64,000 nucleotides of DNA, taken from Variovorax sp. KK3 (GTDB lineage: Bacteria > Pseudomonadota > Gammaproteobacteria > Burkholderiales > Burkholderiaceae_C). Under the pieces are notes generated by a model. That model did no database searches. It saw nothing but the letters and a program-made list of their open reading frames with translations, and had not been told where the DNA came from. Below are positions 53,403 to 63,518 of the stretch, piece by piece. The position numbers and the translations under genes are program-made. Numbering within the stretch: the first letter of the stretch is position 1; every line of letters starts with the position of its first letter. Location of the stretch: contig NZ_LYVO01000005.1 in assembly GCF_001984055.1 (NCBI RefSeq), positions 62,001 through 126,000 of the forward strand. The letters are read 5' to 3'.

Positions 53403-53429
53403 TCCTTCGCGCGCTGCGGAAGCCATCAC

Positions 53430-55169
53430 ATGTCAATCTTGCTATTCAAACGACTCAGAATCTGCTCCGAGAGCGAGCAAGCGGCGATGGAACTCGAGTT
53501 CCATCGGCACAAGACCCTGCTGTGGGGACCGAACGGGGCGGGGAAGTCGGCGGTACTGAAGTCAGTCTTCCGCGCGTTCGACGCTGAACCCCACGGAGTC
53601 CTGCCCGGCTGGGACTATGCCGCCATCGTTGCCGTCGACTTTGAAGTCGATGGGGCCGCGTTCACTGCCGTGCGTCGGGAAGACCTGCGCGCGCTGTTTT
53701 CGCAAGACCGGCTCGTTGGCGCGGCCACTTCCAGCTTGGAATGGAACCGCCTGTTCGCTGAGGCGACCAACTACAAGCTCAACTTAGTGGACCGCGACGG
53801 CAGGTTCCGCCACGCGTCGCCGTCTACATACTTCCTCCCCTTCTTCATCAACCAAGACGGGTCATTTGATAAGGGGTGGGAGACCTTCGACAGGCTCACG
53901 CAGTTCATGTCGCCGGCGGCGCAGACGCTGGAGTACTTCGCCGAGGTGCGACCTCTACGGTACTTTGAGCTCAAGGCGAATGAGCAGGCCGTCAAGGGTA
54001 AAGAGTCGGACCTGAAGGTGGAGCTCGCCACCTTGCAGCGCACGAGGTCGAGGCTCAAGAAGAACCTGAAGACCATACCCGTCAAGATTTCTGAGCGAGA
54101 GTTCCAGGCTGAGGTCCGCGAGCTGACGACACAGTTGGGCGACCTCTCGAAGTCGCAGGACGACCTGCGCCGCGCAATCGTTGAAGACCAGGACGCCGAA
54201 ACTGCGCTCGCACAACAGATTCGGCTGTCGGAAGCGGCGCTGAAGGAACATGCTGCCGATTTCAAGTTCGCCGCGGATGTCTCTGCTACCGAGCATCGTT
54301 TCGTCTGCCCGACGTGCCATGCCGAGCACGACGATTCTTTCCACACGTTCCTTGGCCTGGCCGAAGACGCCCGAGAGCTCAATGTCCTCAAAGGTCGCCT
54401 GGAGGGCATGCTCGAGTCGACGCGTCAGCGGCTTGAACGCAACCGCCGCAAGGCGGTGGGTTTGAAGGAGAACTACGCGCGGCTGCAAAGCCTGCTCGCA
54501 ACAAGGCGCGGCCGCCATACCTTCGACGATTTTCTGAAGAGTCGGAGCGCTTTCGCTGCTGACGAGCAATTGGCGGCAGAGGAGAACACAGTTGCTAAAG
54601 AGCTGGACGTGCAGTTACAGCAGCTCCGCGAAATCAAGTCTGAGCTTAAGCTACTCGCAAAGTCTCATGACTCGGAGGCCCCGCTCAACTCGTTCCGGGA
54701 CCACTTCCAAGCCGCCATCGTCGAGCTCGATGCGGATAGGCCAGACGACATTGAAAAGTGGCGCATCGACAAGCGACCCTACTCCTCTGGCAGCCGGCGG
54801 GCGCGGGCGACCATCGCCTACTACGCGGCCCTATGGCGCACTATCCAAAGAGACCAACTGCTTCCGTCGCCGGTGGTCGTTGATTCGCCCAACCAAGGCG
54901 CGCAGGACCGGAAACACCTGCAGGGGCTTCTTACCTCAATAGCTGCAACGGCGCCCAAGAACGCTCAGGTCATCCTTGCCCACGAAGAAGAGGCGACGGA
55001 TTTCGGCGCGGACAAGGTGGTCGAGTTCCCAGACGGTGGGCGAATCCTGTCGCGCCAAAAGTTCGACGAGCTTGCTCCCGCGATGTTTCAGTACATAGAA
55101 ACCGCCCGCGCGCGACTGGCGAACGTCGACGACACATTGGAGGACATCGACAACGCTTCCGGCTCGTGA
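53430..55169 (+). CDS. SMC-like ATPase with zinc hook (LmuB-like)
   Basis: A 579-residue ABC/SMC-type protein. Walker A is GPNGAGKS at residues 33-40; long coiled coils run from about 190-270 and 310-440; between them a zinc hook CPTCHAEH starts at residue 293, as in Rad50 and LmuB. The Walker B-like VVVDSPNQG sits near residue 482 and a late H-loop-like stretch is VILAHEEE. Such proteins detect DNA ends or structures and switch on a linked nuclease. It lies 27 nt behind the nuclease gene. A LmuC-like middle gene is absent, unlike in typical Lamassu loci. Confidence 0.78.
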   Translation: MSILLFKRLRICSESEQAAMELEFHRHKTLLWGPNGAGKSAVLKSVFRAFDAEPHGVLPGWDYAAIVAVDFEVDGAAFTAVRREDLRALFSQDRLVGAATSSLEWNRLFAEATNYKLNLVDRDGRFRHASPSTYFLPFFINQDGSFDKGWETFDRLTQFMSPAAQTLEYFAEVRPLRYFELKANEQAVKGKESDLKVELATLQRTRSRLKKNLKTIPVKISEREFQAEVRELTTQLGDLSKSQDDLRRAIVEDQDAETALAQQIRLSEAALKEHAADFKFAADVSATEHRFVCPTCHAEHDDSFHTFLGLAEDARELNVLKGRLEGMLESTRQRLERNRRKAVGLKENYARLQSLLATRRGRHTFDDFLKSRSAFAADEQLAAEENTVAKELDVQLQQLREIKSELKLLAKSHDSEAPLNSFRDHFQAAIVELDADRPDDIEKWRIDKRPYSSGSRRARATIAYYAALWRTIQRDQLLPSPVVVDSPNQGAQDRKHLQGLLTSIAATAPKNAQVILAHEEEATDFGADKVVEFPDGGRILSRQKFDELAPAMFQYIETARARLANVDDTLEDIDNASGS

Positions 55170-55243
55170 GCGGTGCAGCGAGATCCCGCCGAATGAAGGC
55201 TGGAGAACACGACAGCGCCGCGTCTTGAAAGGGAGAAATAAAT

Positions 55244-58200
55244 ATGGCCAGTCAGGCTAAGCAATCTCAGAAGGACTTCATCGAACGCGTTCGACGCACA
55301 TTCTTAGTCGGCGACGATGTGCCCGAGCACCTGCGCGAAGGCGCACTAAATCTTCAGACGCAGCTGAACAATGCCCTACGCCTCCTGTCCGAAGACCTCT
55401 ATTCCAAGAAGTCACACTTCGTCCTCGAGCTCGTCCAGAACGCCGACGACAACGCCTATGCAAAAGGTGTGGTGCCGGAGCTGACGCTTGATGTCAGCAC
55501 AAAACGGCTGGTGCTCACGAACAATGAGTTAGGGTTCACCAAGGAGAACATAGGCGCCATTTGCAAGGTCGGCGCGAGTTCCAAGGCCAAGGACAAACAG
55601 CATCACATCGGCGAGAAGGGTATTGGTTTCAAGTCGGTTTTCTCGGTGTCCGATGCGCCCGAGATTCATTCCAATGGCTACCACTTTTGCTTCGACCGCT
55701 CCGACCCGCAGAACCTACTTGGCTACGTCATCCCGACATGGTGCGACGTGCCGCTGGAAGCTCGCGCCGGCTCGACCACCATCATCCTGCCGGCCTCCCC
55801 TGACTACGAGTTCGACGCGTCCACACTTGCCGACTTGGACGCGCGAGTGTTGCTCTTCCTCAACAAGCTCAGGCAGCTGACCCTCACTCAGGACGGGAGC
55901 ACCTGCTCATACAAGCGCTCAGACCACAAAGGTATTTCGCATCTGATGACAGCCGTCACAGGTACGGACGGAACCGTGAGCGAGGGACATCAGCGCTACG
56001 TGCGTGTGATGAAGACGTTCGACATGACCGGCGCCTTTGCTGACGAGAAGCGCCCAGATGTTGGGACCTCAAGCGTGGTCCTGGCCTTCCCTGTCGAGTC
56101 CTCCGGTGAGGCGCGCCTGGAGCCGGCCTCCTATGTGTTTGCCTACTTGCCCATCCACCAGATGGGCTTCAAGTTTCCTCTGCACGCCGACTTCATCTTG
56201 AACTCGGGACGTGAAGCTGTCTTGAACGACCGAGCCTGGAACAAAGGGCTGCGCAACTCCATCGCGACAACCTTTGTTGCCGCGGTCGAGCAGTTCAAGA
56301 AGAACGAGGCCCTAGGACTCAGCTACCTCAACTTCCTGCCAGACGCGGCGGAAGTTTCGGACGCTTTCTTTGGCACAGTGCGTCAGCAGATTGTTGAAGG
56401 TCTATCTGCCGTCGCCAGCCTGCCTTCCGCTTCTGGCGAATGGCGGCGGCCGTCCGAGTTGCGCATTGCCGGTGCCGGCTTCAGAGCCCTTTTCCCCTCG
56501 CCACTAGCCCTCGAGCTATTTGGTTTCGACTACGTCGACGATCGTGTACAGGGCGGCCCCAAGCTGCTCAAGGAGCTAGGCGTCACGGACGCCGAGTACG
56601 GGCTCGTTCTCGATGTTTTCAAGACTCATCAGGAATGGCTGGTCAAGCAGCCTCTCGAGTGGCGAGCAAACCTCTACGCCTACATCGCCGGCAACATTCC
56701 TAGCTTCCTGAAAGCCGGCCTTCTGGCAGCACCTTGCCTCCCAACTGCAGACGGTAAGTACGTTGCGCCGGACTCAGCCCGCGTGTTCTTCCCTCTTGGT
56801 GGCGGCAAGAAGTATGGGTTCGAGCATGAGCTTGTCATCGTCGACGGCGAGCTCTACTCGGCGGCGCTTGAGCAGTCTTCGGACGTAAAGGAGCTGTTTG
56901 AAGACCTTGAGGTCCGACCCGACGACCCATACGACATGGTCGTGTCTCACATCCTGCCCAGGCATGGGGACGACGCCTGGAAAGCGTCTTCGTTCAAGGC
57001 TTTGGTTGGCCATCTCGGCTATGTGAAGGACCACCTGGAGCCCTACCTTACAGTTTCCGAGGCCCGGGGACAGTCGCGCGCTCTTGCCCTGCAAAAGGTT
57101 CAGTTGGGACTATGGGTCTGGACAAAGGGCGTCAACGAGACCAGGAACTGGATGTTTCGACGAGCTGCAGCGCTGTATCTCGGCAAGGAGTACAAGCCTG
57201 ACTTCTGTATTGAGACCCTGCTGTCAGGCGAGCCGGGCCCCATTGCCTACGTCTCGGCCGAGTACCTGGACAAGCAGCCGAAGGATGCCGAAGCCGACGT
57301 CACGGCTTGGCGGGAGTTTTTCGACAGGCTTGGCGTCCGCAAATCGCCAGCTGTTGAACTCAAAAACGTTGATTGGCACTGCAGCAAGGAACTGAGGCTA
57401 CTGCTTGGCGCAGACAGCGCCGCGACCAGGCAGCAAACCCTCGAGCGCATGAGCAGGCACTGGCAAAACTACTCTTCCAAGCTGTCGTATCAGCTGGGAA
57501 CCAAGCGACACGACACGACCTTCGCACAGGAGCTCCGAGCCACTGAAGCTCCATTGCTTGGGCGCAAAGGTACTGCGCCGTTGTCATCGACGTACTACCA
57601 AAACCAGGAGCTCAAAGCCATTCTTGGAGAGGCGCCGCCCTACGTCGATGCGTTTCTTGATGCCCCAATGCGGGATGCGTGTCGCATCACTGACCGGCTG
57701 AACGCCCCAGCGCTCATCAAGCGCCTGAAACAGCTCAAACAGGAAAACGGCGGCACGGTGCGCCAAGTGCAAATCATCTACCGCGAGCTCGAGAAGCTCT
57801 GGGACACCGACGAGGCGCTCATCAAAGATGCCTTCGAGGACCACGGCCTAGTGCAGATGAAAGGCGCCGTCAGAGGATGGTTCAGCCCTAGCCAGGTTTC
57901 TTGGCGCAGCAACGGCAAGTTCCTCGATGCGCTCTACCCGCCGATTCCGGGGCCGTTCAGAGACTTCCAGGGCTTCTTCATCGACAAGCTTGGTGTTCCC
58001 AGGGAGCTTCCGCTCGCGAAAAGGGTCCAGGCGCTGACGGAACTCACCCGCATTTCCGAGCAAGGGGAACGTGAGGACGAGGCGCTGGCCATCTACAAGC
58101 AGGCCGAGAAGGTTCTGCGACTGAACGCCGACAGGGACGACTATCGCCCTGTGTGGATGGACATCTTCGAAGAGAACGCGGTGTACGTCGACCACCACGG

Positions 58201-60100
58201 CGCCTTGGCAGAGGCGGGTGACAGCCTCTTCGCGAATGACGCGCCCGAGTACGCGAAGCTCTTCATGGAAGAGGAAGAGCTGTCCTTCCTCGCCGTGCCG
58301 ACCATCGAAATTCCGCGGCTCAGCCACTTGCTCAGGGCCACCGACATTGCGCTTCTGTCAGAGTCGGTCGAGGTCGAAGTTGAAGGCAGCGTTGGAGGTT
58401 CAACCAATCGCGCGCTCACAGAGCGGATTCAGCAACTGGTGCCCTACATCGCACGAATCCTCTACTCGAAGCAGCAAGCCTACTTTGACGACGCACTCAA
58501 GGAGCACCGTTTTGCCTGGCTCTGGCGCATGGAAATCATTGAGGTGCCCGAGCTCAAGCTGCGCGTTTCCCTCAATGACTTCGAAGCGACCATGGATGCA
58601 GACTGCGCACTGCAAGGCGGTGACATCCGTTATCGCTCGAAGGCGACCTCCCTCAAGGACCGGGTCGCCGCTGAACTCAGCAAGTTCTTCATCGGCACAG
58701 CCGAGCTTCGCGACATTTTTGTGCGCCTGCTGATGGAGGACGAGGGGGACATCGAAGAGGTGCTCCGCCTTCGCAGCATCGGCCCGCTTCCGGCCGACGT
58801 CGCCGCTCAGGTTATGCAGCGCGAACTGCCTGAGGAGCAGGACCATGGCGAGCCCGTCGCCGAGTCCGAGCAGCCGGCCCTCACAACCGTCGAAGCGGAC
58901 GCGCCTGACGAGGATGACATCGAAGAACCCGCGACCAGCGACGCGCACGGTCCTGTAGTGCCGCCGCCACCCGACGAGGCGCCCGCGCAATCAAGTGCGC
59001 CCCAGCCGTCCGCGCCGCCTGCGGCGCCGACTCCCGCAGCCGCAGCCGCTGCAGCGGCACCGACAACTCTGGCTATGCCGTCGACCCCACGTCCGCCCGC
59101 GCCTCCAAACGCCTCGGCAGGCGCCAGCAACGGCCCCGTACCGAGTCAAGGTCCTACAGACAAACCGGCGCCACCTGCCCCGGTCGGCCCTCCGGTATGG
59201 CGGACAAACCCTGGAGCAGCGCCCACGCTACATCCAGTCCCAACCTCTCCAGCGTGCACCACTCCCCCACCCTCCCCGGGCGCTTCCGCGCCTGAACTCA
59301 GGCCTTCAGGCGCTCCAGGTGGCTTCCGCCGACCATGGTCGTCAACGTCACCGAGAGCGCCTGGAGAGCAAGGAACGCCGCCCTCGCCTCACTTCCTCGG
59401 AGGCGTGCGTCGGCAGGGCAGCACTCGTTCCTTGCGAGGTCGCAAGGAACAACGCGGTCGAACAGGCAGGCTCCTCAGCTACGTTGAAGGCCCGTACGAC
59501 CCGAGCCGCCCTCCAACCGAAGGAGCGCAGGACCAGGCCGGGGTCCGAGACGCCGTCGGGAAAGCGGCAGTCGTCTATGCTATGGCCACGCTGGCCAAGC
59601 GCTGGGCGTCACTTATCGAAATGCCTCACAACAATCCTGGCTACGACGTGCGCGCGCTCACGGCAGCCGGCGAGGAAGAGTTCATCGAGGTCAAAGGCCA
59701 AGGCGGCGCCTGGACCCAAGAGGGTGTCGCGCTCACGCCAACCGAGTTGCTAACGGCCCAGCGGATGGGTGACCGCTACTGGCTCTGCGTCGTCGAGTTC
59801 GCAGAGGACGAGAAGCGCCGCCAGCTCAGTTTGGTCAAGAACCCCTTCGGCCGGGCACAGCAGTTCCGCTACGACGTGGGCTGGAGGGCTGCGGCTGAGA
59901 AGATTTCAGGCGCGCCTTCGATTCCAGAAAAAGGGCTGTACGTCGATATCACCGGCGTCGGCCCTGGCCGCATCATCAGCGTCCGTGTCAAAGGCAAGTT
60001 CTCCAATATCCACGTCATCATGCAGGGTGGCAAGCAGACGAACTGCGTTTTCAATCCCGCCAAGATGACGCTTTCCGAGGAGCCGTTGTGGCCCGAATGA
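55244..60100 (+). CDS. Giant sacsin-type GHKL ATPase with DUF3883 nuclease tail
   Basis: A 1618-residue protein with AAAGGGAG ahead of the ATG. The N-terminal 250 residues are a sacsin-like GHKL ATP-binding domain: LELVQNADDNAYAKG (N66 region), NNELGFTKENIGAI and IGEKGIGFKSVFS. A long middle part (to about 1190) is of unknown fold, possibly helical repeats. Residues about 1200-1400 are Pro/Ala-rich and unstructured. The C-terminal 180 residues are DUF3883, a PD-(D/E)xK-like nuclease: NNPGYDVRAL, EEFIEVKGQGG and RYWLCVVEF. The design, an ATPase sensor tied to a nuclease by a flexible tether, suits a defence effector. Its end overlaps the helicase gene by 13 nt. Confidence 0.8.
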   Translation: MASQAKQSQKDFIERVRRTFLVGDDVPEHLREGALNLQTQLNNALRLLSEDLYSKKSHFVLELVQNADDNAYAKGVVPELTLDVSTKRLVLTNNELGFTKENIGAICKVGASSKAKDKQHHIGEKGIGFKSVFSVSDAPEIHSNGYHFCFDRSDPQNLLGYVIPTWCDVPLEARAGSTTIILPASPDYEFDASTLADLDARVLLFLNKLRQLTLTQDGSTCSYKRSDHKGISHLMTAVTGTDGTVSEGHQRYVRVMKTFDMTGAFADEKRPDVGTSSVVLAFPVESSGEARLEPASYVFAYLPIHQMGFKFPLHADFILNSGREAVLNDRAWNKGLRNSIATTFVAAVEQFKKNEALGLSYLNFLPDAAEVSDAFFGTVRQQIVEGLSAVASLPSASGEWRRPSELRIAGAGFRALFPSPLALELFGFDYVDDRVQGGPKLLKELGVTDAEYGLVLDVFKTHQEWLVKQPLEWRANLYAYIAGNIPSFLKAGLLAAPCLPTADGKYVAPDSARVFFPLGGGKKYGFEHELVIVDGELYSAALEQSSDVKELFEDLEVRPDDPYDMVVSHILPRHGDDAWKASSFKALVGHLGYVKDHLEPYLTVSEARGQSRALALQKVQLGLWVWTKGVNETRNWMFRRAAALYLGKEYKPDFCIETLLSGEPGPIAYVSAEYLDKQPKDAEADVTAWREFFDRLGVRKSPAVELKNVDWHCSKELRLLLGADSAATRQQTLERMSRHWQNYSSKLSYQLGTKRHDTTFAQELRATEAPLLGRKGTAPLSSTYYQNQELKAILGEAPPYVDAFLDAPMRDACRITDRLNAPALIKRLKQLKQENGGTVRQVQIIYRELEKLWDTDEALIKDAFEDHGLVQMKGAVRGWFSPSQVSWRSNGKFLDALYPPIPGPFRDFQGFFIDKLGVPRELPLAKRVQALTELTRISEQGEREDEALAIYKQAEKVLRLNADRDDYRPVWMDIFEENAVYVDHHGALAEAGDSLFANDAPEYAKLFMEEEELSFLAVPTIEIPRLSHLLRATDIALLSESVEVEVEGSVGGSTNRALTERIQQLVPYIARILYSKQQAYFDDALKEHRFAWLWRMEIIEVPELKLRVSLNDFEATMDADCALQGGDIRYRSKATSLKDRVAAELSKFFIGTAELRDIFVRLLMEDEGDIEEVLRLRSIGPLPADVAAQVMQRELPEEQDHGEPVAESEQPALTTVEADAPDEDDIEEPATSDAHGPVVPPPPDEAPAQSSAPQPSAPPAAPTPAAAAAAAAPTTLAMPSTPRPPAPPNASAGASNGPVPSQGPTDKPAPPAPVGPPVWRTNPGAAPTLHPVPTSPACTTPPPSPGASAPELRPSGAPGGFRRPWSSTSPRAPGEQGTPPSPHFLGGVRRQGSTRSLRGRKEQRGRTGRLLSYVEGPYDPSRPPTEGAQDQAGVRDAVGKAAVVYAMATLAKRWASLIEMPHNNPGYDVRALTAAGEEEFIEVKGQGGAWTQEGVALTPTELLTAQRMGDRYWLCVVEFAEDEKRRQLSLVKNPFGRAQQFRYDVGWRAAAEKISGAPSIPEKGLYVDITGVGPGRIISVRVKGKFSNIHVIMQGGKQTNCVFNPAKMTLSEEPLWPE

Positions 60101-61818
60101 TTCCGCTGCTCGACGGCGAGCGGCTAGAAGACCTGCAGTCGCGCGCCGAGGCGCGCTTCTATGAAATCTGCCGCGAACGGCTACCGGCCGACGTGCTGGT
60201 CATCTACAGCGCCTCGTGGCTGTATCGCAATGACCGCGGTCGCATCACCGAGGGGGAAGCCGACTTCACGCTCGTCTCCCCGACCTTCGGCGTTCTCGTC
60301 ATAGAGGTAAAGGGGGGCGGTGTCACCTTCAACCCCGGCACTGGTCTCTGGCATTCCCGTGACCGCGACGGAACGCTGAATCTCCTCAAGAAGGACCCGT
60401 TCAAGCAAGCCCAATCCGAACGCCACTCAATCCGTGACCAAATCTGCGGGCACACCAACTGGCGGCAGTTCGGAGGGGGCGACTTTCCACTGGGCCACGC
60501 CGTGTTCTTCCCGGACGTCCGCGACGCTGCCCCGCTCGCTGGCCAAGACCGGCCCGTGGAAATAATTGGCGTCAATGCAGACCTCAATGACCTGGCCAGA
60601 TGGGTTGGACGCGTCATGCACTTCTGGCACCGCGCGGAAGACACGCCGCTGAGCGCCGCTGCGGCACGCGTCATCGAGAACATCCTCTGCAGTCATATCG
60701 ACGTGCAAGCAGTACTTCGTGCGGTCATTGACCAAGCGGAAGCCCAGCGCATCCGGCTGACGGAAAACCAAGCCAAGGTGCTGCGAACGATTGGCGGCCG
60801 CCGCCGCGCGGTGGTCTCAGGCGGTGCAGGTACAGGCAAGACCGTGCTCGCGGTCACGAAGGCGAAGCAGTTAGCAGAGGGCGGTCTGCATGTTTTGCTG
60901 CTTTGCTACAACCGACCGCTTGCGGACTCGCTCGCGTTCGTACAGCGGGACACACCGCGACTTTCGGTCCACAGCTTCCACCAGTTCTGTGACCAGCGGG
61001 TCCGCCAGGCCACCGCTGCTGGGCACGATGTTCTCAAGGACGCGAGAGAATCCCACCCGGGTGTTACCGACAGGGACTACTACGACTTTCAGCTTCCGTT
61101 CGCCCTCGCGCTTTCGTCAGAGGTTCTGGACGAGAAGTTCGATGCCATCGTCGTTGACGAGGCGCAGGACTTCAGCGACGAGTACTGGTTCGGCGTTGAG
61201 TCGCTGCTCCGCGACCCGGCCGATGGTCATCTCTTCGTGTTCGTCGACGAGAACCAGACCATCTACAAGCGCAGCGGAGAAATCCCCATCCAGGACGAGG
61301 CGTTCCACCTGACCACCAACTGCAGGAACACCGCACCAATCCACGAGGCTGGGTATCGGTTCTACAAGGGCGAGTTGGTCGACTCGTCGGAGATTCGGGG
61401 GCCCGACGTCACATGGGCGCCCTCGGACCAGCCTGAAGCTCAAGCAGATGCCATCAGCCGACGTGTGCGGCAATGGGTCGCGGTTGAAGGCCTCAACGCT
61501 CACGACGTCGCAGTTCTGGTGGCCAAGCGGCCCAAAGTTCACTGCTATGAGCTATTGGGCCCGCGACTGACCGCTGAGGGCATTCGCTGGGTCTCCGAAG
61601 CGCACAGCGTCAACGGAGCAGTCCTCCTCGAATCGTTCTCGCGGTTCAAAGGACTCGAAGCCCAAGCCGTTGTCCTTTGGGTTGGCGACGAGGTCGTCGA
61701 CGAGGCCACCTGGGAGACGGTCTATGTCGGAACCACGCGCGCGAAGTCGCTGCTGGCCGTCGTTGGCAGCAACAGGGCCGTCCGCACGGTCCGAGAGTTC
61801 GTTCAGGCGGCAGGGTAG
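60088..61818 (+). CDS. NERD nuclease-UvrD-type SF1 helicase
   Basis: A 576-residue protein overlapping the previous gene by 13 nt. Residues about 12-125 are a NERD domain: GEADFTLVSPTFGVLVIEVK carries the D and E-x-K of the nuclease fold. From about 235 comes an SF1 helicase: Walker A VSGGAGTGKTVLA (near residue 245), Walker B IVVDEAQDF (near 354), FVDENQTIYKR (motif III), LTTNCRNTAPIHE (motif IV region) and VYVGTTRAKSLLAVVG (motif VI). It likely unwinds and cuts DNA. The overlap means it is produced together with the GHKL protein, so the two should work as a pair. Confidence 0.85.
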   Translation: MARMIPLLDGERLEDLQSRAEARFYEICRERLPADVLVIYSASWLYRNDRGRITEGEADFTLVSPTFGVLVIEVKGGGVTFNPGTGLWHSRDRDGTLNLLKKDPFKQAQSERHSIRDQICGHTNWRQFGGGDFPLGHAVFFPDVRDAAPLAGQDRPVEIIGVNADLNDLARWVGRVMHFWHRAEDTPLSAAAARVIENILCSHIDVQAVLRAVIDQAEAQRIRLTENQAKVLRTIGGRRRAVVSGGAGTGKTVLAVTKAKQLAEGGLHVLLLCYNRPLADSLAFVQRDTPRLSVHSFHQFCDQRVRQATAAGHDVLKDARESHPGVTDRDYYDFQLPFALALSSEVLDEKFDAIVVDEAQDFSDEYWFGVESLLRDPADGHLFVFVDENQTIYKRSGEIPIQDEAFHLTTNCRNTAPIHEAGYRFYKGELVDSSEIRGPDVTWAPSDQPEAQADAISRRVRQWVAVEGLNAHDVAVLVAKRPKVHCYELLGPRLTAEGIRWVSEAHSVNGAVLLESFSRFKGLEAQAVVLWVGDEVVDEATWETVYVGTTRAKSLLAVVGSNRAVRTVREFVQAAG

Positions 61819-62235
61819 ACACTGCCTGAATCGCCGCGGATTTCCTAGACACCCGCGGGCTGCTGAGAATGGCGCTGTTCGAACACTGAGGAGAGACGTG
61901 TGCAACTGCCGAGTGCCACCGCTTGAGTTGTAGAACATCTCGATGTAGTCGAAATACGTTGGCGATATGTATCGCGGCGGGTGTCCGCTTCCATTGGAAC
62001 CAGTCATCGAGCCTCCCGCAGCGACGGACCGCTCGCAGTCTTGACCACGCGTTCGAGTTGGACCTCCCGCATGAGCCGTCGAACGGGAACGGACCTTGGG
62101 AAGACCGATCCCAGTCGCTGCGAACGCTGGGCACGCTCTCTCGTACCGGGTGCACGCAGTGCAATCCTCGGAATTCATCGTCCCATACCAGCGCCCGAGC
62201 GCGAAATCGATGGAGGCTGCAGTCGATGGAACGCC
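61819..62235. other. Intergenic stretch downstream of defence operon
   Basis: No supported gene. Two CCGCGG palindromes near 61833 and 61854 could form a stem but are not followed by a T-run. Confidence 0.4.
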
Positions 62236-62544
62236 TCAGTTGGCCTTACACAGGCCAGACGCGATTTCCGTCATTGCGCGCAGATGTTCGCAGCGGAGCG
62301 GGAACTTCCCAGCTCCGTTCGACCAATGCAAAGTGCCAGCGTTTGAAGCCGCAAAGGCCTCAGCAAGGCGTCTGTCCGAAACAGCCACAAACGTCACCCA
62401 GGATGACTCCTTCAGTTCCGTTTCGATTGACGCCTCGGCGATGCCAGCTTCTCGACCGCTTGCAACGAGGAAGCCGACTATGGCCAGGGCCGCGGTGATC
62501 CCGATGTAGCCTTTGGCGAAGGTTCGGAGCGTCAGTTTTGGCAT
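62236..62544 (-). CDS. Small membrane-anchored protein
   Basis: A 102-residue protein with AAGGG 7 nt ahead of the ATG at 62544. One N-terminal hydrophobic segment (YIGITAALAIVGFLVASG) acts as anchor or signal. The remaining 70 residues are soluble with a Trp motif (ESSWVTFVAVSDRR, LHWSNGAGK). No family recognised. It converges on the defence operon and is not part of it. Confidence 0.58.
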   Translation of the reverse strand: MPKLTLRTFAKGYIGITAALAIVGFLVASGREAGIAEASIETELKESSWVTFVAVSDRRLAEAFAASNAGTLHWSNGAGKFPLRCEHLRAMTEIASGLCKAN

Positions 62545-62974
62545 GGGGCCCTTTCTGCCGGCATTTGACTCTCGAGCTCCAAATCCACCAAGGGGAAGCA
62601 CGCACGGACCGGGGCGCTGTGCGGGAGCGGGCGGCTGGGGATCTCTGGAAATGCCGTTCTTGGCCAGTGTTGAGCGCATCCCTACAGTACACCCATGGCA
62701 ACGCCACTGCCGCCGCAGCGCTTATCCGACTACCTGGGACTTGCCGAAATTGGATGCGACCTTGGTGCGATGCAGCAAATAGGGCAGGCCAATAGCTACT
62801 TTGACCAAGCCAGGGCCAAAGGTTGCTGACCAGGCGAGAACTTGCTCAACCTCTCAACAATAGTCAAAAATATCAACATCCTCGTTTTCCGGAAAACGAC
62901 GAGATTTCCCTAGGGAAAATCTCAACAACCTTAGCAAACCGAGGGCCGAAAACACGTATCGCGCGGCGCGGAAC
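62545..62974. other. Intergenic stretch, no gene start seen
   Basis: Nothing is recognised up to about 62860; from there to 62974 the frame of the next gene is already open (KRRDFPRENLNNLSKP) without a usual start codon, so that gene may have lost its 5' end here. Confidence 0.4.
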
Positions 62975-63220
62975 GTGGAGATATCGCTGTGGCTGATCAA
63001 CTCCAAGACCGGGCCGGATGGGCAACCTCTGCTGCTGGCCACTGAGATCAGCGACCGGGGGCGGAACCTGCTGGTCGATAGAGAGCTATCGAAAGTGGTC
63101 GCGCGGCTCGACCTGATGGCGGCGCAGGCGGATGAGAAGTACCGGCGGGCGGCGCTCGACTTCAGCCAGAACTGGCTGCTCGGGAACTTCGGGCCGTTCT
63201 TTGCGATGGTGAACAGGTAG
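62975..63220 (+). CDS. Small hypothetical protein, perhaps 5'-truncated
   Basis: 81 codons from a GTG, with protein-like sequence (EISLWLINSKTGPDGQPLLL, LVDRELSKVVARLDLMAAQA) and a helical end NWLLGNFGPFFAMVNR. The same frame is open for about 110 nt more upstream with plausible residues, but only the GTG offers a start and it has no ribosome-binding site. It may be the tail of a larger lost gene. No family recognised. Confidence 0.4.
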   Translation: MEISLWLINSKTGPDGQPLLLATEISDRGRNLLVDRELSKVVARLDLMAAQADEKYRRAALDFSQNWLLGNFGPFFAMVNR

Positions 63221-63518
63221 CTCGAGCTTCCGCTTCGGCCATTACTGCTTTTGTTTTCGAATCGATTCGCGGAATGTCGCGAACCTATGCAAGGCGACAG
63301 TTTTTTGCATTTAGCAATCCCTGCGTAAATCGTCGTTTTTCGAGAGTGCCGTCAACAACGTCGACAGCCGCGACGCCGGGCGAGATCGCAACGCTCGGAG
63401 ATGGAACGTTTGTTTGCGTTCGGGTTACTTAACCGGCCAGCGACACGCCAACAATGTGTCCTAGTTGACTGGGAAGTCGCTATCTCTTTGCTGTCTTCAA
63501 TTCGCAAACAGGTGACCC
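63221..63518. other. Intergenic stretch, no gene seen
   Basis: No supported gene; it should contain the promoter of the chaperone-like gene. Confidence 0.4.
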
